A stretch of DNA of 64,000 nucleotides from the NCBI GenBank assembly GCA_018701215.1, contig JABIWH010000057.1, positions 62,001-126,000 on the forward strand, in the 5' to 3' direction. Positions within the stretch are counted from its first letter, which is position 1, and each line of letters opens with the position of its first letter. This DNA is from Rhodospirillaceae bacterium (GTDB lineage Bacteria > Pseudomonadota > Alphaproteobacteria > GCA-2731375). Shown in pieces: positions 33,219 through 41,629 of the stretch. The notes beneath the pieces were generated by a model. It worked only from the letters and a program-made list of their open reading frames with translations. It was not told the origin of the DNA and made no database searches. Made by a program: the position numbers and the translations under genes.

Positions 33219-33470
33219 ATGGCGATCGCGAATGAAGCGCTGATACTTGATCTGGTGGAGTGGGTTGCCGTGCAACCGCGGCCCTACGAAGAGGTTATGT
33301 CGGCGTGGCGGACGTCATGCCCTCGCCTGCCAATATGGGAGGATGCGGTGGATCAGAAACTGCTATGCCGTGAAAATCAAGATGGTTTGGGGGCCATGGT
33401 GCGGGTAACCGCGACGGGCCTCGCATTTTTGTCGGCTTCGGGGCGCCCGAGGGTGCTGTTAAGGCCCTGA
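33219..33470 (+). CDS. Small conserved-looking protein, possible winged helix
   Basis: An 83-residue protein starting at ATG 33219, with AAGGGGA six bases upstream. The pattern ALILDLVEWVAVQPRPYEEVMSAWRTSCPRL followed by WEDAV and DGLGAMVRVTATGLAFL looks like a compact winged-helix or MarR-like domain and resembles unnamed short proteins of alphaproteobacteria. No function is known to me. It is divergent from ubiG over about 110 bases. A longer frame from 33147 lacks support. Confidence 0.65.
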   Translation: MAIANEALILDLVEWVAVQPRPYEEVMSAWRTSCPRLPIWEDAVDQKLLCRENQDGLGAMVRVTATGLAFLSASGRPRVLLRP

Positions 33471-33504
33471 AATACACTCTTTTTCCCCTAAATCGTTCCC
33501 TCAC

Positions 33505-33533
33505 TTGTAAGAATCCAGACCTTTGAGTATGTA
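33505..33533 (+). promoter_or_regulatory. Candidate promoter of lysC-ptsP
   Basis: TTGTAA at 33505-33510 and TATGTA at 33528-33533 with exactly 17 bases between them lie about 80 bases before the lysC start. The match to sigma-70 consensus is moderate. Confidence 0.35.
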
Positions 33534-33615
33534 TAGCCGCGCCGGCGGCGGCAAAGTGCCGTGTGGCGAAGGATTAGTGGGCGGCAACTATTAGGCGTAG
33601 CCGTCAGGTGAGGTT

Positions 33616-34836
33616 ATGGCAAGAATAGTAATGAAATTTGGCGGCACGTCCGTGGCGGATGTGGAGCGTCTGCGCCATGTCGCCGGCCGTGTGGCCAAGG
33701 TCGCGGGCGCGGGCAATCAGGTCGCGGTGGTGCTTTCCGCCATGGCGGGAACCACCAATCAGCTGATTGAGTGGACCCGGGAAATGAGCAGCCTGCATGA
33801 TGCGCGGGAATATGACGCCGTGGTCTCGACGGGGGAGCAGGTCACCATTGGATTGTTGGCCATGGCATTGCAGGAAAAGGGTATATCGGCCCGTTCCTGG
33901 CAGGGCTGGCAGGTTCCCATTCGCACGGACGACGTGCATGGCAGCGCCCGTATCGTGGAGATCGACGGGGCGGATATAATTCAGCGCATGGAAGCGGGCG
34001 AAGTTGCCGTGGTTGCCGGTTTTCAGGGGATTTCGCCTAGAAACCGCATCGCCACGCTAGGGCGTAGCGGCTCCGACACCACCGCCGTGGCCCTGGCCGC
34101 CGCCCTGGGCGCGGATCGTTGTGATATCTACACGGATGTGGACGGGGTCTACACCGCTGATCCCCGTATCGTGACGGCGGCCCGGAAACTTGATAAAATA
34201 ACCTACGAAGAAATGCTGGAAATGGCGTCCCAGGGCGCCAAGGTGCTGCAAACTCGATCGGTCGAATTGGCCATGAACCACCGGGTGCGGGTGCAAGTGC
34301 TTTCCAGCTTCAATGATACTCCCGGTACTTTAGTTGTTGACGAGGATGAAATCGTGGAACAAGCGGTGGTCAGTGGCATTACCTATGCCTCCGATGAGGC
34401 CAAGGTAACCTTATTGCATGTCTCCGACCGGCCCGGCGTGGCGGCGGCTGTCTTCGGCCCCTTGGCCGAGGCCAATGTCAACGTGGATATGATCGTGCAA
34501 AGCGCCTCGCCCGACGGCACCAGCACCGATATGACCTTTACCGTGTCGCGGGGCGATCTGCCCAGGGTGCAGGATATCCTGGCCCAGCATCGCGATACCA
34601 TCGGCTTCGAGGAAGTGCTGGCGGATGGCGACGTGGTCAAGGTCTCGGTAATCGGCGTCGGCATGCGCAGCCATGCCGGCGTGGCCCAGCGGATGTTCGC
34701 GGCCCTGTCCGAGAAAGGTATCAATATTCATGCCATCTCAACCTCGGAGATTAAGATTTCCGTGCTGATCAGCGCCGAATATACCGAACTCGCCGTGCGC
34801 AGCCTGCATTCCGCATATGGATTGGATACCGTTTGA
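33616..34836 (+). CDS. lysC: Aspartate kinase
   Basis: A 406-residue aspartokinase, first step to lysine, threonine, methionine and diaminopimelate. N-terminal MKFGGTSVADVERL, STGEQVTIGLLAMAL, GFQGISPRNRIATLGRSGSDTTAVALAAAL and DVDGVYTADPRIV form the kinase domain; two ACT domains follow (TLLHVSDRPGVAAAVFGPLAEANVN and VKVSVIGVGMRSHAGVAQRMFAAL, ending AISTSEIKISVLI), giving allosteric control. It is a monofunctional enzyme. GGTGAGG lies just before the ATG. It overlaps the ptsP frame by 20 bases. Confidence 0.96.
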   Translation: MARIVMKFGGTSVADVERLRHVAGRVAKVAGAGNQVAVVLSAMAGTTNQLIEWTREMSSLHDAREYDAVVSTGEQVTIGLLAMALQEKGISARSWQGWQVPIRTDDVHGSARIVEIDGADIIQRMEAGEVAVVAGFQGISPRNRIATLGRSGSDTTAVALAAALGADRCDIYTDVDGVYTADPRIVTAARKLDKITYEEMLEMASQGAKVLQTRSVELAMNHRVRVQVLSSFNDTPGTLVVDEDEIVEQAVVSGITYASDEAKVTLLHVSDRPGVAAAVFGPLAEANVNVDMIVQSASPDGTSTDMTFTVSRGDLPRVQDILAQHRDTIGFEEVLADGDVVKVSVIGVGMRSHAGVAQRMFAALSEKGINIHAISTSEIKISVLISAEYTELAVRSLHSAYGLDTV

Positions 34837-37162
34837 GCCTGCGCGCGCAAATAGCACTGCTCCAGGCCCGCGATTGGCACCTATCGGCGTGGCCGTCGTG
34901 AATGCCGTGAGTGCATCGGGGCCGCGTATTCTGCTGCGCCGTCTGCGCGAGGTCATGGCCGGTTCAGGGGCGGCCCAAGAGCGGATGGACCAACTGGTGA
35001 CGGTTATCGCCGCCAATATGGTGGCCGAGGTTTGCTCTATCTATCTATTGCGCGACGGCATGCTGGAATTGTTCGCCACCGAGGGACTGAAACGCGGCGC
35101 TATCCATCAGACAACGTTGCGGGTTGGTGAAGGCCTGGTTGGCCAGATTGCCCAATTGGCCAAGCCCATGGCCCTGTCCGAGGCGCGCTCCCATCCCAGT
35201 TTCGCGGCCCGGCCGGAAACCGGCGAGGAAGACTACCACTCCCTGATGGGGGTGCCAGTACTGCGCGGCGGCCGGGTCGTGGGTGTGCTTGTGGTGCAGA
35301 ACCGAACCAACCGGGATTATTTGAACGACGAGATCGAGGCGATGCAGACCATCGCCATGGTTCTGGCGGAAATGGTCGGTGGCGCCTTGCAGGAGGAAGT
35401 ACCGGGCGTTGGGATCATTGGCTCCGATGGTCTGCCCCGCCGTCTGGCCGGATTGGCCTTGAATGATGGACTGGCCCGTGGTGTCGCGGTTCTGCATGAG
35501 CCGCGCATTGTCGTTGAACAACATGTCGCCGACGATGTCGACGTGGAGGCGGAGCGCCTGAACGCCGCGATGGCCGAGCTGCGCACCCAGGTCGATGGCA
35601 TGTTGCAGGCGGCGATTGCCGAGCCTGGCGGCGAGTCCCGCGATATTCTGGAAACCTATCGCATGTTCGCCCATGACAAGGGCTGGATGGCACGCATGCA
35701 TGAAGCTGTGCAAAGCGGCTTGACGGCCGAGGCGGCGGTGGAACGGGTGCAGGTGGAAAACCGGAACCGCATGTCGGAAATCGGCGATGCTTATCTGCGC
35801 GAGCGCCTGCATGACCTGGAGGATCTGTCCAATCGTCTGATGCGGCATTTGACCACGAATGGCGGGCAGTTGAGTGATGACGATTTACCCGATCAGGCCG
35901 TGGTGGTGGCTTGGAACATGGGACCGGCGGAACTGCTGGACTATGATGTTGAGCGGATCAAGGCCCTGGTCCTGGAAGAAGGCTCGCCAACCTCGCATGT
36001 CGCTATTGTGGCCCGCGCCCTGCAGATTCCCGTCATTGGGCGGCTGGATCAACTGCTCGACGTGGTCGAAGCCGGCGACGATCTGGTTGTCGACGGCGAC
36101 AACGGACAATTATTCGTTCGTCCCGGCGATGACGCCCTGGAAGCCTTTAGCGCCAATCTGGAATTGCGCCAGGCCCGTGCCGCCCGCTATGCCGCGCTGC
36201 GCGACAAACCGGCGGTGAGCAAGGATGGCACCCGCATTCATCTGAACCTGAACGCCGGGCTGCTGGCCGACCTGCCGCATCTGAGTGAAACCGGCGCCGA
36301 TGGTATCGGGCTGTACCGGACCGAGCTGCATTTCATGGTCCGGGCCACATTGCCGACTGTTTCCATGCAAACCGAATTTTACAGCCGGGTCCTGGATCAG
36401 GCCGGAGAGCGCCCGGTGGTGTTTCGGACCCTTGATGTGGGCGGTGACAAGATGTTGCCGTATTTGACCCGCTATGACGACGAACAGAACCCTGCCATGG
36501 GCTGGCGCGCCATCCGGCTGTCCCTGGACCGGCCTGTATTGCTGCGCATGCAGATCCGGGCTTTGTTGAAAGCGGCCTCTGGTCGGCGCTTGGCGGTGAT
36601 GTTTCCCATGATCGCTGAAGTTTCGGAATTCGTGGCGGCCCGCGCCCTGTTGGACCGTGAGGTCGAACGCCAGCACCGCATGGGCGAGGACGGGCCGTCA
36701 TCCCTGCGGGTCGGCACCATGTTGGAAGTTCCCAGCCTGGCATGGCAACTGGCTGCCTTATTGCCATTGGTTGATTTTATTTCCATTGGCAGCAACGATT
36801 TGATGCAATTTTTGTTTGCTTCGGACCGGGGTAATCCGCGCCTTGCCAACCGATATGATGAATTGAGCCCCTCGGCCCTTTCGATTGTGCGTGACATTGT
36901 ACAACGTTGCGCCGCCGCCGCCGTGCCGGTCAGCCTGTGCGGCGAAGCGGCCGGCCGGCCGGTGGATGCCATGGCCCTTATTGGTTTGGGCCTGCGTAGT
37001 ATTTCCATGGGCGCGGCATCGATCGGGGCGGTAAAAATGATGGTGCGAAGCCTGGACATACAGGCTTTGCAGGATTTTATGCACGATATTTACGATTCTC
37101 CTGAGCATAGTTTGCGCGCGACTTTGACTAAGTTTGCCCAAGATCATAACGTTTCAATTTAA
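34817..37162 (+). CDS. ptsP: Phosphoenolpyruvate-protein phosphotransferase PtsP (EI-Ntr)
   Basis: A protein of up to 781 residues that starts the nitrogen phosphotransferase relay to NPr and EIIA-Ntr. A GAF domain at about residues 50-195 (MVAEVCSIYLLRDG, VGEGLVGQIAQLAKP, YHSLMGVPVLRGGRVVGVLVVQN) probably senses nitrogen state. The EI part has the phosphorylated His394 in GSPTSHVAIVARAL, then GADGIGLYRTELHFM, VFRTLDVGGDKMLPYL, and the PEP site FISIGSNDLMQFLFASDR and LCGEAAGRP. The conserved region begins at GPRILLRRLREVMAG, so GTG at 34898 or 34907 may be the real start instead of ATG 34817. Confidence 0.94.
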   Translation: MDWIPFEPARANSTAPGPRLAPIGVAVVNAVSASGPRILLRRLREVMAGSGAAQERMDQLVTVIAANMVAEVCSIYLLRDGMLELFATEGLKRGAIHQTTLRVGEGLVGQIAQLAKPMALSEARSHPSFAARPETGEEDYHSLMGVPVLRGGRVVGVLVVQNRTNRDYLNDEIEAMQTIAMVLAEMVGGALQEEVPGVGIIGSDGLPRRLAGLALNDGLARGVAVLHEPRIVVEQHVADDVDVEAERLNAAMAELRTQVDGMLQAAIAEPGGESRDILETYRMFAHDKGWMARMHEAVQSGLTAEAAVERVQVENRNRMSEIGDAYLRERLHDLEDLSNRLMRHLTTNGGQLSDDDLPDQAVVVAWNMGPAELLDYDVERIKALVLEEGSPTSHVAIVARALQIPVIGRLDQLLDVVEAGDDLVVDGDNGQLFVRPGDDALEAFSANLELRQARAARYAALRDKPAVSKDGTRIHLNLNAGLLADLPHLSETGADGIGLYRTELHFMVRATLPTVSMQTEFYSRVLDQAGERPVVFRTLDVGGDKMLPYLTRYDDEQNPAMGWRAIRLSLDRPVLLRMQIRALLKAASGRRLAVMFPMIAEVSEFVAARALLDREVERQHRMGEDGPSSLRVGTMLEVPSLAWQLAALLPLVDFISIGSNDLMQFLFASDRGNPRLANRYDELSPSALSIVRDIVQRCAAAAVPVSLCGEAAGRPVDAMALIGLGLRSISMGAASIGAVKMMVRSLDIQALQDFMHDIYDSPEHSLRATLTKFAQDHNVSI

Positions 37163-37172
37163 ACCTTTGCAT

Positions 37173-37222
37173 TTGCTTGATTTTTCCAGATCTGGTAAAA
37201 TCTTAACCTTAAGTTATCCACA
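37173..37222 (+). promoter_or_regulatory. Promoter with DnaA box upstream of rodZ-like gene
   Basis: TTGCTT (37173-37178), 17 bases, TAAAAT (37196-37201) with an upstream TGG form a good sigma-70 promoter. The perfect DnaA box TTATCCACA (37214-37222) covers the expected transcription start. Its place suggests control by DnaA, but only the sequence match is seen. Confidence 0.5.
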
Positions 37223-37314
37223 GCATGTCATCATCGGCTTGAACGATGGCACGCGGATTATTATGTACGGTGCGCGTTGTCTGGCCGGCGGAATTCAATC
37301 TGGAAGAAAATGCG

Positions 37315-39096
37315 ATGACTGATCGAAAGATTGCAGATGAGCAGCCCGAAGATACGGACCCCGGTCCGCTGAATAGAAAAAGCGGCTGGCTACGTGGAAC
37401 GGCACGGGGGTTGCATTTGCAACAAATCGACGAGTTGGTTGACGAAGACGCCTATGACGGCGTTGGCGCCGATATGCGGGCCGAGCGGCAGCGCCGGGAT
37501 CTTTCAATCGCCGATGTCTCCGCCACATTGCGGATCCAGCAGACATATTTGGCGGCTTTGGAAGAAGGCCGGACCGATGATTTGCCGGGCCCCACCTATG
37601 CAATCGGCTTTTTGCGCACTTATAGCGAGTTTCTGGGCCTGGATGGCGACGAGATTATTCGCCAGTTCAAACGTGAGGCGACCCTGACCCCGGTGGAACG
37701 CCGCTTGGTCTTTCCCGAGCCTTTGGAAGAGGCCCGGCGCCCGGGCTTGCGGCTGGCACTGCTATCGCTACTGGTGGCGGGTGCTGTCTATGGTGGCTGG
37801 ATTTTCCTGGAACAGCGCGATCTTGTGCCGATCGAGACCGTGGCCGAGCCGCCGCAGCGGCTGGTGCCCTACAAGGCGGCCAATAAAGCCGTGACGCCTG
37901 TCGAGACCCTGCCGCAAAAAGTAACAGCGGCAACGACAGCAACCGCAACCGCGACCACGGCGGCAATGGCGCCATCTTCGCCCGAAGCCGGGACCGGCGC
38001 GGCGCCGACAGAGCAAATGCAATCCGGGCCAGGCAATGACCAAGCCGGCGAAGCAGGCGATGCTGGTGCAACGGCGCCGTTGGCATCCACTCCGCCCCAG
38101 AACGATCCAGCAGCATCCACAACTGAATCCACAACACAAGCCACAACACAAGCCGCTGCGGAAATTACGGTCCAGGCACCCGGGCAATTGCCCGACCAGG
38201 CCGCCGCGGCCGTGCAAGCAGCGCCTGGCGAGGGTGAGCGCGCTGCCGCGGCAGATGTCAGCGGCCTGGCGAATACCGCTGATGCCACAGACACGGCGGC
38301 GGAGTCAGATACAGCCGTCAGTATCGGTGAAATGCCGGTAACGGCGAATTCGGCCACGCAGGGTGGTGTAACCAACACCGAAGAATCCGCCGAAGGATCT
38401 GCCGAAGGATCTGCTGCGGGTTCCACTGAAGGGGCGGCCGAAAAGATTACCGAAACGGCAGCAATTTCCTTGAATACTGCGCCCGGTCCGGTTGCCGGGG
38501 AGCCAGCCACGCCTGTCGTGACGGCGGTTGAGGCGTCCAAGGCCCAGCCCGGCGTGCAAGATACCTCGCCGTCGCCATTGCCCGTGCGTGAGGGTAGCGA
38601 CGTGGATACGGCGCCCGTCATGCCGTCAATCCAGGCTGATATCACGCCACCGCCACCGCCTGCCGCGCCCGCGGCGCCGGCGCGGCCTTTTTCCGAGGGC
38701 AGCGGTGAAGGGGTAGCCGACAATGGTAACGGCGCCGCCTCGCTGACGGCGACGTCTGACAGTCTGGGTTATCGTCCGCAAACCTACGGCGCCTCCAACC
38801 GCGATGTCCGTGTGGTGCTGCGGGCACGGGCTGAATCTTGGGTGCAGATACAGGGCGCCAATAACGAATTGCTGCTGACCCGCATGCTGCGGCCGGGCGA
38901 TAGCTATCATGCGCCGAACCGTACCGATCTGGTCCTGATGACCGGCAATGCGGGCGCCATCGAAATCATGGTGGATGGCGAGGCCTTGGGCACGCTTGGT
39001 CCCATGGGGCAGGTGCGCCGCAACATCAAGCTGAATGCGGACCTTCTGCGCGGGCAATTGCAGGCCGCGGGGGAACCCCGACCGGAAGTACGCTAG
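37315..39096 (+). CDS. rodZ: RodZ-like helix-turn-helix membrane protein with DUF4115 domain
   Basis: A 593-residue bitopic protein. Residues about 50-120 form the RodZ HTH (ERQRRDLSIADVSATLRIQQTYLAALEEGR, GPTYAIGFLRTYSEFLGLD), followed by a membrane helix near 142-165 (GLRLALLSLLVAGAVYGGWIF). A low-complexity Ala/Thr/Glu/Pro linker of roughly 300 residues leads to a C-terminal DUF4115 domain (VRVVLRARAESWVQIQG, LLTRMLRPGDSYHAP, IMVDGEALGTLGPMG). RodZ links MreB to the wall-synthesis machinery. ATG 37315 has GGAAGA upstream. The linker is far longer than in E. coli RodZ and contains 12-base tandem repeats. Confidence 0.88.
   Translation: MTDRKIADEQPEDTDPGPLNRKSGWLRGTARGLHLQQIDELVDEDAYDGVGADMRAERQRRDLSIADVSATLRIQQTYLAALEEGRTDDLPGPTYAIGFLRTYSEFLGLDGDEIIRQFKREATLTPVERRLVFPEPLEEARRPGLRLALLSLLVAGAVYGGWIFLEQRDLVPIETVAEPPQRLVPYKAANKAVTPVETLPQKVTAATTATATATTAAMAPSSPEAGTGAAPTEQMQSGPGNDQAGEAGDAGATAPLASTPPQNDPAASTTESTTQATTQAAAEITVQAPGQLPDQAAAAVQAAPGEGERAAAADVSGLANTADATDTAAESDTAVSIGEMPVTANSATQGGVTNTEESAEGSAEGSAAGSTEGAAEKITETAAISLNTAPGPVAGEPATPVVTAVEASKAQPGVQDTSPSPLPVREGSDVDTAPVMPSIQADITPPPPPAAPAAPARPFSEGSGEGVADNGNGAASLTATSDSLGYRPQTYGASNRDVRVVLRARAESWVQIQGANNELLLTRMLRPGDSYHAPNRTDLVLMTGNAGAIEIMVDGEALGTLGPMGQVRRNIKLNADLLRGQLQAAGEPRPEVR
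38129..38152 (+). repeat. 12-base tandem duplication in the rodZ linker (first site)
   Basis: CCACAACACAAG is present twice in a row (38129-38140, 38141-38152), encoding a Thr/Gln-rich stretch of the disordered linker. Related ACAACTGAATCC words lie just before it. Confidence 0.8.
38380..38439 (+). repeat. Five 12-base units in the rodZ linker (second site)
   Basis: Five consecutive 12-base units (38380, 38392, 38404, 38416, 38428) encode EESA-EGSA-EGSA-AGST-EGAA. The second and third differ by one base; the outer ones are more diverged, so the array is older than the murG one. Confidence 0.8.
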
Positions 39097-39267
39097 CGCA
39101 CCGCGCCTACTCCCACGCCTACTGTCATGGCTTGGTAGCGCCACCAAATGGGGCAGAATGGCTGCGGTATGCTCTGGGGCCTTTTATCGGCAACAAATAA
39201 TTGCTATTGCATCACCCGGACCGGTCCACGGCTGTGTTGACCGGCCAACAAATATGAGCGCTATTGC

Positions 39268-40374
39268 ATGAGCCTGCGTCCCTATCGCGATATTCACCGC
39301 CGCGCCTGCCGTCAAGTCATGGTTGGCAACGTCGCCGTGGGCGGCGGTGCCCCGATTTCCGTGCAGTCCATGACCACGACCCTGACCCATGATGTGCCCG
39401 CCACCGTGGCGCAGATCCATGCGCTGGAAGAGGCCGGCGCCGACATCGTGCGGGTTTCCTGTCCGGACGAGGCGTCCTCCGCCGCCCTGCGGGATATTGT
39501 CGATCAGACCACGGTGCCCATTATCGCCGACATTCATTTCCATTATCGCCGGGCGTTGGAGGCCGCCGACAATGGCGCGGCCTGTCTGCGCATCAATCCC
39601 GGCAATATTGGTGCCGAAAGCCGGGTCCGCGAAGTGGTCCAGGCGGCCCGCGCCAACGGCTGTTCCATGCGCATCGGCGTCAATGCCGGCAGCCTGGAAA
39701 AGGAATTGCTGGAACGCTATGGCGAGCCCTGCCCGGAGGCCATGGTGGAAAGCGCCCTGAACCACGCGCGCCTGTTGGAGGACAATAATTTCGGGGATTT
39801 CAAAATCTCGGTCAAGGCATCGGATGTGTTCCTTTCGGTCGCCGCCTATCAGGCCCTGGCCGATGCCTGTGATTATCCCCTGCACCTAGGTATTACCGAG
39901 GCCGGCGCCCTGCGCGGCGGTACGGTCAAATCGTCGATTGGCCTGGGCAACCTGTTGTGGGCGGGAATTGGCGATACCATTCGGGTCTCGCTCTCCGCCG
40001 ATCCGGTCGAGGAGATCCATGCCGGCTTTGAAATTCTGAAATCCCTCGGCCTGCGCCATCGCGGCGTATCCATTGTAAGCTGTCCGTCATGCGCACGGCA
40101 GGCCTTTCCCGTGATCAAGACGGTCGAGGCATTGGAGCAGCGTTTGGCTCATATCGTCACGCCCATGACCCTGTCGATCATGGGCTGCGTGGTCAATGGA
40201 CCGGGCGAGGCCAAGGAAACCGATATCGGCGTCACGGGTGGTGGCCGGGGCACCCATATGGTGTATCTAAGCGGTGTTGCCGATCACAAGATGGGCGACG
40301 AAGGCTTTGTCGATCATGTGGTCGACCTGGTCGAAAAGAAAATCGCGGAATTGCAAGCCGCCGCGGCGGAGTAA
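39268..40374 (+). CDS. ispG: 4-hydroxy-3-methylbut-2-enyl-diphosphate synthase IspG (GcpE)
   Basis: A 368-residue 4Fe-4S enzyme of the MEP isoprenoid pathway. N-terminal TIM barrel: VGGGAPISVQSMTTT, GADIVRVSCPDE, PIIADIHFHYRRAL, CLRINPGNIG, and RIGVNAGSLEKELLERYGEP. The cluster ligands are Cys272 and Cys275 (SCPSCAR) and Cys307 followed by an acidic ligand (GCVVNGPGEAKETDIGVTGG). Length matches bacterial IspG without the plant-type insertion. It is followed 7 bases later by hisS, so the two are cotranscribed. Confidence 0.97.
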   Translation: MSLRPYRDIHRRACRQVMVGNVAVGGGAPISVQSMTTTLTHDVPATVAQIHALEEAGADIVRVSCPDEASSAALRDIVDQTTVPIIADIHFHYRRALEAADNGAACLRINPGNIGAESRVREVVQAARANGCSMRIGVNAGSLEKELLERYGEPCPEAMVESALNHARLLEDNNFGDFKISVKASDVFLSVAAYQALADACDYPLHLGITEAGALRGGTVKSSIGLGNLLWAGIGDTIRVSLSADPVEEIHAGFEILKSLGLRHRGVSIVSCPSCARQAFPVIKTVEALEQRLAHIVTPMTLSIMGCVVNGPGEAKETDIGVTGGGRGTHMVYLSGVADHKMGDEGFVDHVVDLVEKKIAELQAAAAE

Positions 40375-40381
40375 ACCCAGT

Positions 40382-41629
40382 ATGGCGAAGATACAATCGG
40401 TGCGCGGCACCCACGATCTGGTCGGCGAGACGGCGGCGGCACACAATTATGTTGTCGCGGCGGCGCGTGACTGCGCCCATCGCTACGGCTTTGAAGACAT
40501 TGATCCGCCGATCTTTGAATTTACCCCGGTTTTCGCCCGCACCATGGGCGAGGGCTCGGATGTGGTGCGCAAGGAAATGTACTCCTTCACCGATAACGGT
40601 GGCGAGGATATCAGCCTGCGTCCGGAATTTACCGCCGGCATTTGCCGCGCCTTTATTTCCGGCGGCATGCAACAGAACTTGCCGTTGAAGTTTTTCGCCC
40701 ATGGCCCCGCCTTTCGTTATGAACGGCCGCAGAAAGGCCGCCAGCGCCAGTTCCATCAAATTGATGCGGAGATTTTGGGCGTCGAAGGGCCTGGCGCGGA
40801 TATCGAAATCATCACCCTGGGTGCGGAAATTCTGCACGACCTCGGGATTTTGCAAGCCTGTGTGCTGGATCTGAATACCTTGGGCGATCCGGAAAGCCGG
40901 CTGGTCTATCGCGATGCCCTGGTGACCTATTTTTCCGATCACAAAGACAAGCTATCCGAAGACAGCGTCGATCGGTTGGGCCGCAATCCGTTGCGCATCC
41001 TAGATTCTAAGGATGATGGCGACCGGAAAATCGTCGCCGATGCACCCTTGATGGCGGAATTTCTTAATCCCGCGTCCGCCGATTTCTTTGCCGCCGTTTG
41101 CGAAGGTTTGGACACGCTCGGTATTGCCTATAACCTGAACCAGCGCCTGGTGCGCGGCCTGGATTATTACACCCATACCGCCTTTGAATTCGTCACCGAT
41201 GCCTTGGGCGCCCAGGGTGCGGTGATCGCGGGCGGGCGCTACGATGGCCTGATCAAAATGCTCGGCGGACCACCGACGCCGGGGATCGGCTGGGCCGGGG
41301 GGATCGAACGTCTTGGCATGCTGGCAGCGCACGCGCCCGTGCCGGTTCGCCCCATCGCGTTCGTCCCCATGGGGGATGCGGCGGAGCGTCTGGCGCTTAA
41401 ACTTTGCCATGGCCTGCGCCGGGATGGCTTCACGGTGGATATGGCGTTTCGCGGCAATCTCAGCCGGCGTTTGAAGCGGGCCAACAAACAGCACGCCCGG
41501 GCGGCCTTGATCCTGGGCGACGATGAAATCGCCAAGGGCGTCGTCACCTTGCGCGACCTCGATGACGGCGGCCAGCAGGACGTGGCCCTGGACGACATAG
41601 CCGTGCATCTGCGAAAATTGCTCGCATGA
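40382..41629 (+). CDS. hisS: Histidine--tRNA ligase
   Basis: A 415-residue class II aminoacyl-tRNA synthetase. Motif 1 region YGFEDIDPPIFEFTPVFARTMGEGSDVVRKEMYSF, motif 2 FRYERPQKGRQRQFHQIDAEILG, the histidine-specific LVRGLDYYTHTAFEF, motif 3 GGRYDGLIKMLGG with GIGWAGGIERLGML, and a C-terminal anticodon-binding domain. ATG at 40382 gives MAKIQSVRGTHDLVGE; the open frame upstream overlaps ispG. It overlaps prfA by 4 bases. Confidence 0.97.
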   Translation: MAKIQSVRGTHDLVGETAAAHNYVVAAARDCAHRYGFEDIDPPIFEFTPVFARTMGEGSDVVRKEMYSFTDNGGEDISLRPEFTAGICRAFISGGMQQNLPLKFFAHGPAFRYERPQKGRQRQFHQIDAEILGVEGPGADIEIITLGAEILHDLGILQACVLDLNTLGDPESRLVYRDALVTYFSDHKDKLSEDSVDRLGRNPLRILDSKDDGDRKIVADAPLMAEFLNPASADFFAAVCEGLDTLGIAYNLNQRLVRGLDYYTHTAFEFVTDALGAQGAVIAGGRYDGLIKMLGGPPTPGIGWAGGIERLGMLAAHAPVPVRPIAFVPMGDAAERLALKLCHGLRRDGFTVDMAFRGNLSRRLKRANKQHARAALILGDDEIAKGVVTLRDLDDGGQQDVALDDIAVHLRKLLA

